NCBI GenBank assembly: GCA_016763955.1 | Contig: JAESSU010000331.1 | Span: 1-6,303 of the forward strand | Length of the DNA: 6,303 bases | DNA from: Phycisphaeraceae bacterium | Lineage (GTDB): Bacteria > Planctomycetota > Phycisphaerae > Phycisphaerales > Phycisphaeraceae | Direction: 5' to 3' | Shown here: piece by piece, positions 5,464 to 6,303 of the stretch | Position numbering within the stretch: the first letter of the stretch is position 1 | How the letters are laid out: the number at the start of each line of letters is the position of its first letter | Notes under the pieces: generated by a model | Seen by the model: only the letters and a program-made list of their open reading frames with translations | Databases searched by the model: none | What the model was told of the DNA's origin: nothing | Position numbers and translations under genes: made by a program

Positions 5464-5510
5464 GGTCTGTCGAGACACGATGGTTTTAAGTTAAGAAGAC
5501 GGGATCGTTG

Positions 5511-6303
5511 ATGCAGCAGAACCTCATTAGCTTATGGCACTTTGATGAAAATAGTCGGCATATCGCGATCAATGCGCTGCCAGGCCGTAATCCTTTGTTT
5601 ATTCATGGTGCAGTGCATCGGAGTCGACGATTCGGCCAGGCATTGGAGCTTCGCCTTCCCGGAGACCGAGCAACGGGTGATGGCCCCGGACGGCTGCTTT
5701 GTGGCAGTGTCTGTTTTTGGGTTCAGGTTAATGGCGGGCGGGGGCAAGTCGAATTGCTCAATATCCAAGGCATGATTCAGATCACCATTGACTTATCGCA
5801 AGGGTTGGCTTTGATTGCTAGTGTCGATGATCGGGTTCTTTCAAGTGAGAGTCGGCTTTCCAATGGCCAGTGGCATCACATTACCCTCACGTTTAATGCA
5901 GATGGTTTGAAACTTTATCTGGATGCTAAAAAAGTCGCTGAATCTGACGCACATTTTGCGGGACTGTCGGTGAGTAGCTCACGTCAGAATTATTTGCAGA
6001 TTGGCCCCTTGCCTCCTGCTGCGGGGCCGGTGCTTATTGATGAGTTGGCCTTGTTTAACCAGGATTTGATGCCAGCTCATATTGAAGATTTGCTTCAGGG
6101 GGTGCTTGAGCCGACTTTGCCGAACCAAAATATTCCTGAGCCTAAGTTTGTGGACGCGACTGCTTTTGTTGACCGCAATGATCCAAGCTGCGGGTTGCAA
6201 AAGGCGATTGATTCTCTGGGTTTAGCAGGAGGCATTGTGCAGCTTCCTATGGGACGGTTTATCTTGCGGCAATCGCTTAAGCTCACCAGTCGAACCCTTC
6301 TTA
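5511..6303 (+). CDS. LamG-like domain protein running into a probable pectate-lyase-type beta-helix, C-terminus cut
   Basis: The frame from the ATG at 5511 is open to the window end (264 codons visible). Residues about 5-190 look like a concanavalin-A-like LamG/jelly-roll domain: opening LISLWHFDEN, the conserved NGQWHHITLTFN strand (118-129) followed by GLKLYLD (132-138), and closing IDELALFNQDL (176-186). These domains bind or decorate polysaccharide or glycoprotein. After a Pro/Asn-rich linker (about 198-212), residues 213-258 read FVDATAFVD, then LQKAIDSLGLAGGIVQLPMG, then RFILRQSLKL. That is the usual first-turn pattern of pectate-lyase or GH28-type right-handed beta-helices. Catalytic residues would lie beyond the window. 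The LamG fold begins at residue 4-5 and there is no signal peptide; an in-frame TAA at 5487-5489 rules out a longer N-terminus. The ribosome site is weak (GGGA, 6 bases before the ATG). Enzyme activity is inferred. Confidence 0.78.
   Translation, partial: MQQNLISLWHFDENSRHIAINALPGRNPLFIHGAVHRSRRFGQALELRLPGDRATGDGPGRLLCGSVCFWVQVNGGRGQVELLNIQGMIQITIDLSQGLALIASVDDRVLSSESRLSNGQWHHITLTFNADGLKLYLDAKKVAESDAHFAGLSVSSSRQNYLQIGPLPPAAGPVLIDELALFNQDLMPAHIEDLLQGVLEPTLPNQNIPEPKFVDATAFVDRNDPSCGLQKAIDSLGLAGGIVQLPMGRFILRQSLKLTSRTLL

Larger units (their letters stand above)
5031..5510. other. 480-bp divergent spacer without a convincing gene
   Basis: This spacer separates the minus-strand coiled-coil/YdjM operon from the plus-strand LamG gene. 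The left third is AT-rich with T runs (5040-5047, 5109-5123). The right part holds a strong palindrome (5271-5289), a small AACTG/CAGTT hairpin (5333-5348), a weak promoter-like pair TTGACC-17-TATCGC (5347-5375) and an orphan AAGGAGG (5394-5400). It also has a TATGAT element (5458-5463) and a GTCT/AGAC hairpin (5465-5476). The 92-codon open frame at 5184-5462 has Cys clusters but no signal peptide, no ribosome site of note and no family resemblance; I treat it as chance. Confidence 0.6.

Noticed and set aside
5542..5775. Open frames on both strands inside the LamG gene (77 and 78 codons)
   Set aside because: They are shadows of the frame starting at 5511, whose protein has clear LamG features.

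Overview
The window carries bacterial chromosomal DNA of roughly balanced base composition. It looks like a Gram-negative bacterium: there is an AsmA-like single-pass protein, a Sec signal-peptide protein and a DnaA of the normal bacterial type. A LamG plus beta-helix protein, an AsmA-like paralogue type and a dnaA isolated from dnaN/recF/gyrB would suit the Planctomycetota/Verrucomicrobiota/Lentisphaerota group. That placement is inference from gene style only; no rRNA or other marker is present.

Layout from left to right. Four complete genes and one truncated gene lie on the minus strand; one truncated gene lies on the plus strand. (1) At 1-144 (minus) is the N-terminus of an AbiEii/AbiGii-type nucleotidyltransferase, cut by the window edge. 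(2) At 222-1673 (minus) is a complete dnaA. A near-consensus promoter sits upstream at 1800-1828, with a DnaA-box-like 9-mer overlapping its -10. (3) At 1674-2010 is a spacer with that promoter and a candidate terminator for the next gene. (4) At 2011-2949 (minus) is an AsmA-like membrane-anchored protein with a Gly linker encoded by G9 and G7 runs. (5) At 2950-3206 is a spacer with a perfect palindrome. (6) At 3207-4265 and 4292-4957 (minus) is a likely two-gene operon. The promoter-proximal gene encodes an exported leucine-zipper-like coiled-coil protein of unknown function, and I place its start at a TTG codon. The distal gene encodes a YdjM/DUF457-type membrane putative metal-dependent hydrolase. 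(7) At 4958-5510 are the operon's leader and the divergent spacer, with two further inverted repeats, an orphan AAGGAGG and possible promoters. (8) At 5511-6303 (plus) is the start of a LamG-domain protein running into what looks like a pectate-lyase-type beta-helix, cut by the window end.

How they work together: only the 4292-4957/3207-4265 pair has operon spacing (26 bp). DnaA starts replication. The AsmA-like protein, the coiled-coil protein and the YdjM-like protein are all envelope proteins. The nucleotidyltransferase may belong to a toxin-antitoxin or phage-defence locus to the left. I see no rRNA, tRNA, CRISPR array or insertion sequence, and no cluster of DnaA boxes that would mark oriC. 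I do not see a convincing wholly new system. The items most worth a second look are the abiEii-type gene placed after dnaA without a visible antitoxin, the G-tract linker, the two palindromes that share a core, and the beta-helix protein that has no signal peptide.
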